From NCBI GenBank assembly GCA_947630745.1, contig CANRIT010000002.1:1-36473 (forward strand): a stretch of 36,473 bases of DNA. The letters are read 5' to 3'. Below, piece after piece: positions 16,701-24,937 of this stretch. Numbering within the stretch: the stretch's first letter is position 1; the number at the start of each line of letters is the position of its first letter. The notes under the pieces were generated by a model that was not told where the DNA came from, did not search any database, and was given only the letters and a program-made list of their open reading frames with translations. The position numbers were made by a program, and so were the translations under genes. This stretch comes from an uncultured Clostridia bacterium (GTDB lineage: Bacteria > Bacillota > Clostridia > Christensenellales > UBA1242).

Positions 16701-17085
16701 CATCAGTAATAATTTCTATGTTTGGGCTTATGTTTAGCACATAAAAATACTTTTTAATCGTCTTGCTTGCAAAGCCGTCAATGGTGTCGATGCTGGCTTG
16801 TTTAACCTTGTCAATAATGTCCAAAATGTGCTGTTTATCGCTTGACGAAACTAGTTTTTCGTTAAGTTTGTCAATAAGGCGGGTTTTCATCTCTTGCGCG
16901 GCAAGCACGGTAAAGGTAACCACAAGCAGACTTTTTACATCCACGCCTTGTTCAATAATTAAATCGGCAATTTTTTGCACCATAACCGTGGTTTTGCCAC
17001 TGCCCGCGCCCGCGCTTACAAGTTGGTTTTGCGCGTGAGTTGACAAAATTTCCTTCTGCACGCCCACAAAATCTTTACTATCCAT
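13729..17085 (-). CDS. addA: ATP-dependent helicase/nuclease subunit A (AddA)
   Basis: AddA is the UvrD-like helicase and nuclease subunit of the AddAB double-strand-break resection enzyme. Walker A AGAGSGKT lies at residues 25-32, the helicase motif VDEYQDVNPLQDSLI in the middle, and motif VI (EEMRLLYVAMTRAKNKLYIT) follows. A PD-(D/E)XK nuclease core ends the protein (ILIQGVVDLIIE, then IVDYKF and EQLCLYKLA). Its ATG overlaps the addB stop by 8 bases, so the subunits are made together. An Asn/Gln/Lys/Leu-rich repetitive insert (NLQNLSQNTQNLQKNEQKTQ and onward) lies just before the nuclease core. Length (1118 aa) is slightly below the usual. Confidence 0.93.
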   Translation of the reverse strand: MDSKDFVGVQKEILSTHAQNQLVSAGAGSGKTTVMVQKIADLIIEQGVDVKSLLVVTFTVLAAQEMKTRLIDKLNEKLVSSSDKQHILDIIDKVKQASIDTIDGFASKTIKKYFYVLNISPNIEIITDATRDYYLSRAMKQTMDKLSEDSYSINLMLDIFGGNERNLNQLEQLVMTAYNNVINIEDYTKFLNDSKNQYTPNSMCEKVVNEYLVNHILAAKQLIVENYLDADESVKTLLTNFVEEIDKFNLNNNLKTNLTMLFDLNTSIFDRKLKGELKDAIGLIKDVVSYFEKNMIDADFEENYTKITEYFNKFVQILQNFIENYNALKQKNNLVDFNDLNRLMLKLLENEVVKQELNNQYKYIFVDEYQDVNPLQDSLITKLKGKDSLLFTVGDVKQSIYGFRGASPEWFINKYNEYKLDTSKGYAYNMNDNYRTNPLILNFVNEVFCSIMTEKSANIDYKTDGSINPKRGDIVDEKVKILLTPEIEPAIPTGVYSVKKASGQKSQFDSEAVMVAEHIRNILKKPFYDANIKAYRPLRFSDIAILSRSIEDKKMQELIRVLRLGNIPVKTTTKLEIDSEGIKLILSILKCVNNTADDVDLLAFYLSLSPLTIDELVEIHNKNSTFKQTITNTQNPSIIAGKTCLNNIKTAALSNTNRGLIRYILNEGKLRYYLLTKPNGENTISVIEEFINKISPLEDSLNLTEFIRVVESNLTRFSEVETMDNEDSITIQTIHKSKGLEYPVVVLFNTSKQFRYVTENEIVNFNADLGLGVDYFDIINRTKSSSIPHMAIKILNNSKGYKEEMRLLYVAMTRAKNKLYITGSYNPKSLDKPFSTNNFLGMILNNYNLKLNVGQNSFDNCEITLNEEPSYFKQSNLEEQKIITNNYKDFVYPNSQKFNLPIKNTVTGLNSQQSQSQKFTTKRWITTDMQYSEEDRALVGTHYHKALELIDYFKPYSKSSEFDDIDYNKIRLAHQKISALVVGAKATHKEAEFMMYVPYNEVINLSEREAGNLQNLSQNTQNLQKNEQKTQNLVKNLQKNENLSEITDKILIQGVVDLIIEFEDKITIVDYKFSNLKIDVLKQKYIEQLCLYKLAVEKAFKKPVEHVYIYSINTGELL

Positions 17086-20000
17086 CTTCTACCTCGCTAA
17101 ATAAATCAAAACTTGACAAATCAACCTTGTCGGTGATTCGGTTGGCAATGTTGTTTGAAGTTTTTAAACAAATCTGCTTGTATGGGCAGTAACTGCACGG
17201 ATTTTTGTAATCAAGCGGAGTTGGAGATACAAACCCAGCACGAATTTCATCCACCGCACCATTTGAAATTTTTTGCGCATATTGTTTTAGTTTATTAAAA
17301 TCGTCAGCAGAAAGTGCCTTGTTTGTGCTTTGACTTGAAACCAAATTTTTGGTCATTTTAATGTTTACAATATCGCTTTTTTCGTTTGGAACAAGCCTGC
17401 TATCAAGCGCATGCACAACTTCAACCGAATTCTCAAAAAAGCCGTCAAGCGCGTACGAGTTTTCTTTTTCGCGTTCAAAATTGTTGTGAAGTGGCAGATA
17501 GAAATTACCCACCCCGGGCATATGTAAAATGTTTTCCATGGCAAGGCTGTACAAAAACAATTGCACTTTTTTGCCATAGTAAAGTTCTTTAAGTTTTACA
17601 TCCGCATCGCGTGTTTTGTAGTCGATAATGCGGAAGAATTTTTGGTTGTCGTCATTATAGATATCCGCCCTATCCACAAAACCCATAAGCATAATATTGC
17701 CAAGGTTAAAATTGTCAAATTTAAATTCAATATATTTTTTGTTTGGCATAAAAAGGCTGTAACGGTCAATTTTGTCCACCCCGTCAAGCATGCGCATAGC
17801 CTCATTAATTAGATTGGTAATAATTGGGCTGTTTTCGTTCAGTTTAAGCCGTTCTTCGCTTTTTAAATAGTCAAAAATGGTGTTTTTAACAAAATTTTGC
17901 CTATTTTCTACCTTTTTATCGGCTTTATAATAGCAATACAAAATGTGGTGCAAAATGTTACCAATATCAAAAGTTTGAATGCTGTTATCCAAATCGGGCT
18001 TGATTTTAAGCACATTGTTTAAAAAGTGGTTGAATGGGCATTTAAAATAACTTTCAAGCTGCGAAGCGGAAATTGTTTTTAAATTATCGTACACTTTTAA
18101 ACTTTTTTCAGTCAAATTATCAAATTGTTTTTGTGTGGTTTGCCTTATACCCGCTGGGGTATCTTGTTTGTACTTATAGCAAGCGGCAATATAATCCCAA
18201 TTTGAAAGCGCATCATACCCCCCAAGGGTAATTTGATATTCGGGCAGAAGATTTAGTTTTGCGCCGTTTATGTCAACTTTAATTTTTGACAAAATCTCTT
18301 TAATAAGCTCACTTGGTGTTTTAGAATAGCTTAAAGTTAAGCCTTTGTTAAACAAAAGCGCGGTGTTAAAAAGCCTTAGTTTGCTTAATCTGTTTATATG
18401 CGCAATTGTTGGAGCAAGTTTATGTTTAAAGTTAAGCGCATCAATTTCGTCATCCAAAATTATGCCGCAGTCGGCTTTTGTGCTAGGCGCATTTTCTTGC
18501 GTGCAGTCAACCAAATATAGATAGTCAAAAATTTCAACAAAATTGTCCGCATCTACCACTTTTATTGCATCGATTGTGGCTGGCAGGTTGTTCACTGACA
18601 AAATTGATACTATATGCGAATATATATCAAACAACACATTTAGGTCGGCATCGGGATAAAATTTTACCACATCATCAAAAAGGTTAAATATTATTTCTTT
18701 TGATTTTTTAAGCAAAATTTTCGATTTTATATCCGCATTTTGCGAAATTTCATCCAAAATTGAATCAAAATTTAAAATTTGTGCCGCATTTTGCAGTTTT
18801 TCAACGCATTGTTTTACATTGCAATTCTTTAAATCAAACAGCGACAAAAACTTTTTTAACTGATCAAAATTTTCATTTAAAGCAAAATTATTAAGGCTTG
18901 ATACAAAATTAAACTTTTTAAGCGTTTCTATCATCTGCAATTTTTTGTCTTCTTCAAACACAAAAAGCGGACTGTTGATTATGTCGCACAAATGGTCAAC
19001 CACATTTGTATCCAAATTATATTTAAAAATTGACAACAAAAATTTGTAAAACACGCTTTTGGCAAGATTAAGCGGATTGTCTATGTAAAAATTTAGGTCG
19101 TATTTATTAAAAATTTCTTCAACCTTATCAACCTTGCCATCCAAGCCAAAGACAGCCACACCAAAGCTATCAAAACTTTTTCCGTCCAACACCTTTTGGC
19201 GGATGTCACGCGCAACAAGTTCAAGCTCTTGCTTAACGCTGTTGGCAGAATACACTTTTACCGTTTGGTTATTTAAACAAAATTCGCCATGCTCGGTAGA
19301 AAACAAATTGTTTTGCAAAAAGCCCACCAAATCGTTTGGCTTAGCAGTTTTGTCAATTTGTTTAAATCCAATATTGCAATTGTAGGCAATGTTTTTAAGC
19401 TGCTGTTCAAGTTCGCTGTTGTAAATGTGTTTGTTGCCCGCACTGGATTTATACACAAAAATGTTAACCTCGTTTGTGGTTGCCAACTGCTCGATAATTG
19501 AATATTCAATTGCGGTAAAATCATCAAACCCAACAAAAAGAATTTTGCTGTTTTGCTTTGTGTTTGCAATGTTTACGCTTGACAACAAAAACATGTCGGA
19601 TGCGTCAAGCAAGCCCGCTTTTTGCCTTTCGTACTCAGCGTATATTTTTGCCAAGTCCAAAATTTTGCCTTCAAGTTGCTTGTTTGTGCTTGTAAATTTT
19701 GACATCTCTTCTGGCGAAATTTTGCTGGCTTTAAGTTGCCCAATTGTGCGGTAAACATTTTCCGCATAACTAAATGTGTAGTTAAAACTTTTTAGCACAC
19801 AAAAATTTTGCGCGTTTTCGTTTAGAATTTTATGCACCAAAAGTATGCCACCCACCTTTGAAATTTGGCGCGATTTGTCAACATCAAGATTGCGCTTTGC
19901 AAACCTATTAAGCGTGCTGACCCTAAGCGAAAAACTGGCGGTTAAATTAAGTTGCTTAAACAAAAACCTTTCCATAAAAAGACTTAGTTTGTCCGGCACA

Positions 20001-20092
20001 ACAACATCCACCACACAATCGCAATCTTTACAAAAGTCCGCCGCTGCAAAAAGCGCAGCATTAAGTGACGGAACATTTATCTCGTTAATCAT
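17078..20092 (-). CDS. addB: ATP-dependent nuclease subunit B (AddB-like, PD-(D/E)XK family)
   Basis: AddB is the partner of AddA. The C-terminal iron-sulfur nuclease is intact: the first Cys about residue 685 in LESYFKCPFNHFL, the catalytic segment FRIIDYKTRD around 820-830 with downstream QLFLYSLA, and Cys966, Cys969 and Cys975 in CSYCPYKQICL, giving the four cluster ligands. The N-terminal half keeps the inactive-helicase layout (VVVPDKLSLFMERFLF, then RVSTLNRFAKR). However, the usual GxxGSGKS P-loop at the very N-terminus is absent, replaced by INVPSLNAALFAAADFC. Length is 1004 aa. TATAAT lies 6 bases before the ATG with no ribosome binding site. Confidence 0.85.
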   Translation of the reverse strand: MINEINVPSLNAALFAAADFCKDCDCVVDVVVPDKLSLFMERFLFKQLNLTASFSLRVSTLNRFAKRNLDVDKSRQISKVGGILLVHKILNENAQNFCVLKSFNYTFSYAENVYRTIGQLKASKISPEEMSKFTSTNKQLEGKILDLAKIYAEYERQKAGLLDASDMFLLSSVNIANTKQNSKILFVGFDDFTAIEYSIIEQLATTNEVNIFVYKSSAGNKHIYNSELEQQLKNIAYNCNIGFKQIDKTAKPNDLVGFLQNNLFSTEHGEFCLNNQTVKVYSANSVKQELELVARDIRQKVLDGKSFDSFGVAVFGLDGKVDKVEEIFNKYDLNFYIDNPLNLAKSVFYKFLLSIFKYNLDTNVVDHLCDIINSPLFVFEEDKKLQMIETLKKFNFVSSLNNFALNENFDQLKKFLSLFDLKNCNVKQCVEKLQNAAQILNFDSILDEISQNADIKSKILLKKSKEIIFNLFDDVVKFYPDADLNVLFDIYSHIVSILSVNNLPATIDAIKVVDADNFVEIFDYLYLVDCTQENAPSTKADCGIILDDEIDALNFKHKLAPTIAHINRLSKLRLFNTALLFNKGLTLSYSKTPSELIKEILSKIKVDINGAKLNLLPEYQITLGGYDALSNWDYIAACYKYKQDTPAGIRQTTQKQFDNLTEKSLKVYDNLKTISASQLESYFKCPFNHFLNNVLKIKPDLDNSIQTFDIGNILHHILYCYYKADKKVENRQNFVKNTIFDYLKSEERLKLNENSPIITNLINEAMRMLDGVDKIDRYSLFMPNKKYIEFKFDNFNLGNIMLMGFVDRADIYNDDNQKFFRIIDYKTRDADVKLKELYYGKKVQLFLYSLAMENILHMPGVGNFYLPLHNNFEREKENSYALDGFFENSVEVVHALDSRLVPNEKSDIVNIKMTKNLVSSQSTNKALSADDFNKLKQYAQKISNGAVDEIRAGFVSPTPLDYKNPCSYCPYKQICLKTSNNIANRITDKVDLSSFDLFSEVEDG

Positions 20093-20098
20093 GTAAAA

Positions 20099-20127
20099 AT
20101 TATACCATAATTTATAACTTTTGGCAA
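20099..20127 (-). promoter_or_regulatory. Promoter of the addB-addA transcript (predicted leaderless)
   Basis: Minus strand TTGCCA (20127-20122), a 17-base spacer ending in TGG (an extended -10) and TATAAT (20104-20099) are followed after 6 bases by the addB ATG. The predicted start site coincides with the ATG. Confidence 0.75.
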
Positions 20128-20204
20128 ATTTTTACGATAGAAAAAAATTGAAATATATGGTAACATGCGCATATATAAATTTGTTTGAATTGCGCGCAAA
20201 AAAC

Positions 20205-20254
20205 AAAAAAATTGCAAAAAATTAATGATTTTTGCTTTAATTTTGCAATTTTTT
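20205..20254. terminator. Intrinsic terminator downstream of the SOD gene
   Basis: AAAAAATTGCAAAA (from 20205) pairs with TTTTGCAATTTTTT (20241-20254) around a loop of about 22 bases. T-runs on both strands allow termination of the minus-strand SOD gene before the addB promoter. Confidence 0.75.
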
Positions 20255-20263
20255 AACAAAAAT

Positions 20264-20728
20264 TTAAATTATTAGCTTTTTTATCTGTCCGCACGCAATT
20301 TTTTCACCAGAATTTCCTGACGGCTGAGTTGTGAAATCGTCCGGCTGATTGTGGATAATTATGGTTTTTTTAGTAATTTCATCAATAGTAAATCGGTTTG
20401 TAAACACCGCGCACCACGCCATACCATTATTTGCAAACAGCGGAGGCAAATCGCCCGCGTGGTTTGGGTGCATTTTGTTTGTTGGATTGTAATGCCCGCC
20501 AGTAAGCGAAAAATTGTCGTCACAACTTGCGCCCTCATGAATGTGGAAGGCAAAAATGTCGGTGTCCGTTTTTGGCAAATTGTCTATATCCGCCACCACA
20601 ATCACCCCATTATTAACCGCAAAAAATTCCACCAGCCCGCCAATGTTGTTTTCGCCTTTAATAGTTGCAGTTGCGCTCGGCTTTAAGTTTGACAAGAATA
20701 AAAATAATTGTTGATTTTGATTGTTCAT
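20264..20728 (-). CDS. Cu/Zn superoxide dismutase family protein, no signal peptide
   Basis: This protein converts superoxide to peroxide and oxygen if it is active. All metal ligands can be assigned: copper His62, His64, His79 and His126 (FHIHEG, GGHYNP, IIHNQPDD), and zinc His79, His87, His90 and Asp93 (MHPNHAGDLPP). The disulfide pair Cys69 and Cys146 is also present. The catalytic Arg expected before ACG (as in GxRIACG) is Lys143 here. There is no signal peptide or lipobox, so the protein is predicted to stay in the cytoplasm, unlike most bacterial SodC. GAGGG lies before the ATG. It stands alone between two terminator-bounded units. Confidence 0.88.
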   Translation of the reverse strand: MNNQNQQLFLFLSNLKPSATATIKGENNIGGLVEFFAVNNGVIVVADIDNLPKTDTDIFAFHIHEGASCDDNFSLTGGHYNPTNKMHPNHAGDLPPLFANNGMAWCAVFTNRFTIDEITKKTIIIHNQPDDFTTQPSGNSGEKIACGQIKKLII

Positions 20729-20797
20729 ATATCCCTCAGTTTTAGATATTCTTTTACTTTTATTTTTGACAATTTTTAAAAAATAATGGCCAATTTT

Positions 20798-21301
20798 TTA
20801 AACGCAATACGCATTTTTTATAACTTGCAAAACAAATTTCTGTCCAGTTTGATTGTAACTTACCACTTCATAAACTTGACCAAACGCGGACTGCTTTTTT
20901 GTGTTGAAGATCCCATAATTTTCCGCAAGCGCACTTGCAACCGTTTTGGTCTGCCCATTTATTTGAATCTGTTGCAAAATGCCTTTGTTTATAAGCATCC
21001 CAGCCACATCTTTATACTTTAATTTTTTGCTTTCGGGATACATGTCAGAAATTTTGCCAAGGATTTTGGAAAGCGAAAGTTCGTTTTCATATTCAAATTT
21101 TTGCTCAATATCGCTTGGACAGACAAAGTCAAATTTTTTCAATTTTTCTGGCACAACATTTTCAAGCACATCACAAACTTTGTAAAGTGTGCGCACAACA
21201 TCAGCATCGTTTAAAATGCAACCATTATCGCATTTTTCGCCCGTAAAACAATTTACTCCATTTGCCAATGCTTTTAAAAATTTTATCTCTTGTTCGTACA
21301 T
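20798..21301 (-). CDS. Conserved hypothetical protein
   Basis: I do not recognise this 167-residue protein with confidence. The first 45 residues (FLKALANGVNCFTGEKCDNG, then NDADVVRTLYKVCDVLE) resemble an N-terminal module I recall from assorted clostridial hypothetical proteins, where a GINPxTGE segment is followed by an 'ILNDxxIVRALF' helix. Four cysteines occur in the first 45 residues (including GEKCDNGC). The rest alternates helices with a Gln/Lys-rich C-terminus. There is no membrane segment. AGGAG sits 5 bases before the ATG and TATACT directly before that, so it has its own promoter. Function unknown. Confidence 0.6.
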   Translation of the reverse strand: MYEQEIKFLKALANGVNCFTGEKCDNGCILNDADVVRTLYKVCDVLENVVPEKLKKFDFVCPSDIEQKFEYENELSLSKILGKISDMYPESKKLKYKDVAGMLINKGILQQIQINGQTKTVASALAENYGIFNTKKQSAFGQVYEVVSYNQTGQKFVLQVIKNAYCV

Positions 21302-21407
21302 AAAAACTCCTAGTATAATTTTAACATTTTTTGTTTAAGTTGTAAAATAATTAAGCGCAAATACAAAACAAAAAAGCAAAATAAATTAAATTTACTTTGC
21401 CATTTTT

Positions 21408-23816
21408 TTACACCACAATGTTGAAAATGCGGTTTGGAATGTACACAATTTTTTTATATCCGCCCGCAACATATTGGGCAACTTCTTTTAACGCGGCTTG
21501 TTTGATTTCGTCCTCGCTTGCCGAACGCGAAACCGAGATTTTTCCACGAAGTTTACCGTTGACTTGAATTGGAATTTCAACCGTATCCAAAACAAGTTTG
21601 CTTTCGTCATAAGTTGGCCAACTTTCGTACGCAATGGTGGTTTTGCCGCCAAGTTGCTGCCACAATTCTTCGGTTATAAATGGGCAGAGCGGATTTAAAA
21701 GTTTAACAAATCCAAGCGCATATTCGCGTGGGAAAATGTCCTCTTTTGACAGTGCGTTTACAAAAATCATCATCTGCGAAATTGCCGTGTTTATGTTAAG
21801 GCTTAAATAATCTTCGCCCACCTTTTTAACCGTTTGGTTGTACGCCATATCCAAATTTTTGTTTGGCGCGTCAACAATCTGCTTTTCTTGGTAAATTTTG
21901 TACACCCTATCCAAAAATTTGCGCGCGCCGTTAAGCCCGTTGTTGTCCCATGGTTTGCTTTCTTCAAGTGGACCCATAAACATCTCGTACAGACGCAAAG
22001 TGTCCGCACCATATTTTTTTACTACATCGTTTGGGTCGACCACAAATTCGGGGTAGCGTTTGCCCATTTTTATGCCGTTTGCGCCCAAAATTGTGCCTGG
22101 ATGCACCAACTTTTTAAACGGCTCGCTTACTGGCACCAAACCCTTGTCGAACAGATAGTTATTCCACATTCTGCTGAACAACAAATGCCCAACCGCGTGC
22201 TCGCTGCCGCCCACATAAAGGTCAACTGGCATCCAATGTTTTAAAAGCTGATAATTTGCAAATTCTTTGTCATTTTTAGGGTCGATATAGCGCAAAAAGT
22301 ACCAACTAGAACCCGCGCTGCCCGGCATAGTGCTGGTTTCGCGCTTGGCTGGTTTGCCGTCAACCACCACATTTACCCAATCACTATTTTTTGCAAGTGG
22401 GCTGCTGCCGTCTTTGGCTGGCTTGTAGTCTTTAAGTTCGGGCAACAAAAGCGGAAGTTCGCTATCATCAAGCGCCTTTGTGCTGCCGTCAGCAAAATGC
22501 ACAATCGGTATTGGCTCGCCCCAATAACGCTGGCGGGCAAAAATCCACTCACGTATTTTATAGTTGGTTTTGCGACGAGCAACCCCCATTTTTTCAAGTT
22601 TAGAAGTGATTGCTTCTTTGGCTTGTTCAACGGTCATGTCTGAGAATTCTTCGCTGTTAACAAGCGTGCAACCCTTACCTAAATAGTCTTGCTTTTCAAA
22701 CGCACATTTTGTTGTGTCCGCGCCCGAAATGACTTGTATCATAGGTATATTGTGTGCAATGGCGTATTCAAAATCGCGCTGGTCGTGGCTTGGCACAGCC
22801 ATAACCGCGCCCGTACCATAACTTGCAAGCACAAAATCGCCCACAAACACTGGCACTTGCTTGTTGTTTACTGGATTTATTGCAAAAATCCCTTCCAACT
22901 TGCAACCAGATTTGCCCTTATTTAGTTCGGTGCGCTCAAGGTCAGATTTTTTCAATGTCTGCTGGCGATACTCTTCCACTTCCGCCCAATTTTTTATGCG
23001 CGGTTTAAGTTCGTCCACCAATTTGCTTTCTGGCGCGACCACCATAAAGGTGATGCCGTAAATGGTTTCTATACATGTGGTGTAAATGGAGAACATACCC
23101 CCACCCACTATTTTAAAATCGACTTCCACACCTGTGGATTTGCCAATCCAATTGCGTTGCATCGCCTTGGTGGATTCCGCCCAATCAAGCGTATCCAGCC
23201 CGCTTAACAATTTTTCGGCATACTTTGGAATGTCAATCACCCACTGGCGCATGTTCTTTTTAACAACTGGGTAGCCGCCACGCTCACTTTTTCCGTCAAT
23301 AATCTCGTCATTGGCAAGCACGCAACCCAGCCCCTCACACCAGTTAACCGGCATTTCAATACATTTTGCCAGCCCGTCAAGATACAATTGCTTAAAAATC
23401 CATTGCGTCCATTTGTAGTAAGACGGGTCGCTTGTGCTAATTTCCCTATCCCAATCAAAAGACAGCCCAATGTTTTTTAACTGGCTGCGGAAATAGTCGG
23501 TATTCTTTTTGGTAAACCCCGCGGGATGATTGCCCGTTTCAATGGCGTATTGTTCGGCTGGCAAACCAAACGAATCAAACCCCATTGGATGCAAAACATT
23601 ATACCCTTGCATGCGCTTCATGCGGCAGACGACATCGGTTGCGGTATACCCCTCGGGGTGTCCAACATGCAGCCCCGCGCCAGACGGATATGGGAACATA
23701 TCCAGCGCATAAAATTTTGGCCTAGAAAAATCCCACACATCGGTTTTAAAGGTCTTATGCTCATCCCAATATTTTTTCCACTTTTCTTCAATTTCAATAT
23801 GATTATAATTTTCCAT
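21408..23816 (-). CDS. leuS: Leucyl-tRNA synthetase
   Basis: This class I enzyme charges tRNA-Leu. The HIGH motif is HVGH (residues 50-53) within PYPSGAGLHVGHPEGYTATD. The CP1 editing domain contains GTGAVMAVPSHDQRDFEYA with the conserved Asp. The class signature GSAGSSWYFLRYIDP and C-terminal anticodon domain are present. The length of 802 aa is normal for the bacterial type. Two signature segments differ: KMSKS reads KMGKR (583-587), and the editing-site TTRPDT reads TTCIET (246-251). GAGGA lies before the ATG and a TTGACA promoter upstream. No T-box leader fits in the roughly 130-base upstream gap. Confidence 0.95.
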   Translation of the reverse strand: MENYNHIEIEEKWKKYWDEHKTFKTDVWDFSRPKFYALDMFPYPSGAGLHVGHPEGYTATDVVCRMKRMQGYNVLHPMGFDSFGLPAEQYAIETGNHPAGFTKKNTDYFRSQLKNIGLSFDWDREISTSDPSYYKWTQWIFKQLYLDGLAKCIEMPVNWCEGLGCVLANDEIIDGKSERGGYPVVKKNMRQWVIDIPKYAEKLLSGLDTLDWAESTKAMQRNWIGKSTGVEVDFKIVGGGMFSIYTTCIETIYGITFMVVAPESKLVDELKPRIKNWAEVEEYRQQTLKKSDLERTELNKGKSGCKLEGIFAINPVNNKQVPVFVGDFVLASYGTGAVMAVPSHDQRDFEYAIAHNIPMIQVISGADTTKCAFEKQDYLGKGCTLVNSEEFSDMTVEQAKEAITSKLEKMGVARRKTNYKIREWIFARQRYWGEPIPIVHFADGSTKALDDSELPLLLPELKDYKPAKDGSSPLAKNSDWVNVVVDGKPAKRETSTMPGSAGSSWYFLRYIDPKNDKEFANYQLLKHWMPVDLYVGGSEHAVGHLLFSRMWNNYLFDKGLVPVSEPFKKLVHPGTILGANGIKMGKRYPEFVVDPNDVVKKYGADTLRLYEMFMGPLEESKPWDNNGLNGARKFLDRVYKIYQEKQIVDAPNKNLDMAYNQTVKKVGEDYLSLNINTAISQMMIFVNALSKEDIFPREYALGFVKLLNPLCPFITEELWQQLGGKTTIAYESWPTYDESKLVLDTVEIPIQVNGKLRGKISVSRSASEDEIKQAALKEVAQYVAGGYKKIVYIPNRIFNIVV

Positions 23817-23835
23817 GATTCCTCACAATAAAAAT

Positions 23836-23864
23836 AGTGTATAATAATTTAACTTTTTTGTCAA
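23836..23864 (-). promoter_or_regulatory. Promoter of leuS
   Basis: Minus strand TTGACA (23864-23859), 17-base spacer, TACACT (23841-23836). The short leader carries the ribosome binding site but no T-box elements. Confidence 0.65.
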
Positions 23865-23961
23865 CTAAATATGGTTTTTTAATGTTTTGCAATTTAAATT
23901 TTTGCATAATCGCTAAAAAAACAAAAAGTATAAAAATATTTTATTGGGCAAAAATAGAGAT

Positions 23962-24276
23962 ATGGATATTGTTTGTAGAAAGTATAGTTGCGTGTATAAC
24001 GAAAAGGCGAAATGCACGCGTAAAAATTTGAGTGTGGATAAAAAGGCGGATTGCAGCGATTTAAAGGTGGATGATAGCAAATTGGTGGAAGATGTTTCGC
24101 TTGACATGTTTGAACACGAACCAGATGTTGCGCCCTATCACCACTGCCGCAATATGAACATTATGTGTGGCAACAACAAGTGCATTTTTAATGAGAACGG
24201 CGAGTGTTTTTCAAACGGCATTTTTGTGGGCAGCGAAAAGGACAGCGCGCCTTGCAATTCGTACGCACCAAGATAA
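23962..24276 (+). CDS. Cysteine-rich protein with two DUF1540-like modules
   Basis: Two similar cysteine modules are visible in 104 residues. The first is CRKYSCVYNEKAKCTRKNLSV ending in ADCSDL, and the second is CGNNKCIFNENGECFSNGIFV ending in APCNSY. The spacing C-x4-C-x2-3N-x4-C...C is that of DUF1540, small probably metal-binding proteins of Clostridia. An acidic linker joins them. The frame can start at a TTG at 23944, but I prefer the ATG at 23962, preceded by AGAGAT without a clear Shine-Dalgarno. It is divergent from leuS. Function unknown. Confidence 0.72.
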   Translation: MDIVCRKYSCVYNEKAKCTRKNLSVDKKADCSDLKVDDSKLVEDVSLDMFEHEPDVAPYHHCRNMNIMCGNNKCIFNENGECFSNGIFVGSEKDSAPCNSYAPR

Positions 24277-24300
24277 ATAAAACTTTTTTGCAAATTAATT

Positions 24301-24334
24301 TGGCAAATGCGCAGTTTGCGCCGTTATTTTTTTT
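24301..24334 (+). terminator. Likely terminator after the DUF1540-like gene
   Basis: GGCAAA (24302-24307) and TTTGCGCC form an imperfect GC-containing stem around TGCGCAG, followed by a T-run that merges into the -35 box of rplI. Confidence 0.5.
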
Positions 24335-24361
24335 GACTTTGTTTTTGATTTGTGGTATAAT
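24333..24361 (+). promoter_or_regulatory. Promoter of rplI
   Basis: TTGACT (24333-24338), 17-base spacer and TATAAT (24356-24361), with TGG before the -10 giving an extended -10 match. Confidence 0.8.
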
Positions 24362-24378
24362 TTTATTAGGTAGGTAAT

Positions 24379-24822
24379 ATGAAAGTTATTTTAATTAAAG
24401 ATTTAAAGGGCAAGGGCAAAGCGGGCGAAATTGTTGATGTCAACCCAAACTATGCGATGAATGTGCTTATTAAACAAGGCATTGCAAAAGAGGCAACCGC
24501 AAGCAATTTAAACGACCACAAAGGGCAAATGGATGCAAAGGCGTTCCATTATGGCGAACTGGTTAAAGAATATCAAGCCATGGCGGAAAAGATTAAAAAC
24601 AAGTCTTACACCTTCACCTTGTCGGTTGGCGCAAACGGCAAGGCTTTTGGCAGCGTAACCAAGCAAGACATTGTAACCGCCCTTAACAATGACGGCTTTA
24701 AAGTTGAAAAGAATATGGTTAAAGACTTTCCACCAATCAAGGCGGTTGGCGGCTACAAAATAAAAATCCAACTTATAAAAGAAGTTGCCTTTGACCTAAA
24801 TATCACAGTTATTATAAAATAG
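24379..24822 (+). CDS. rplI: 50S ribosomal protein L9
   Basis: L9 binds 23S rRNA at the base of the L1 stalk and helps keep the reading frame. The N-terminal domain [20 protein letters not shown] followed by [19 protein letters not shown] matches the L9 signature, with the usual GYARNFLIP-type segment here reading [10 protein letters not shown] central helix and C-terminal domain ([20 protein letters not shown]) complete 147 aa. AGGTAGG precedes the ATG, and a good promoter and a terminator frame it as a single-gene unit. The usual dnaB or GdpP-type neighbours are absent. Confidence 0.95.
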   Translation: MKVILIKDLKGKGKAGEIVDVNPNYAMNVLIKQGIAKEATASNLNDHKGQMDAKAFHYGELVKEYQAMAEKIKNKSYTFTLSVGANGKAFGSVTKQDIVTALNNDGFKVEKNMVKDFPPIKAVGGYKIKIQLIKEVAFDLNITVIIK

Positions 24823-24846
24823 TCCAGTTGTGGACTTTTTTATTTT
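24821..24846 (+). terminator. Intrinsic terminator of rplI
   Basis: The stem AGTCCA / TGGACT (24821-24826 and 24831-24836) with loop GTTG overlaps the stop codon and is followed by a T-rich run. Confidence 0.8.
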
Positions 24847-24877
24847 TCTCTTTTTTAAAAAAGAGAAACAGAAAAAC
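24843..24877. repeat. 35-bp direct repeat, left copy
   Basis: This element is a 24-bp perfect palindrome (24845-24868, TTTCTC then six T, six A, GAGAAA) plus CAGAAAAAC. The same 35 bases recur at 26478-26512 in the same orientation with one mismatch (24858 A versus 26493 T). Confidence 0.85.
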
Positions 24878-24937
24878 TCGCATGAAAATATTTTTGCAAA
24901 AAGTTTTAAATTTTTTTAATTTTTTCGCCAAACCCCC

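Noticed and set aside
23817..23943. T-box leader for leuS
   Set aside because: The gap is too short and the T-box core (TGGNACCGCG) is absent on the minus strand.
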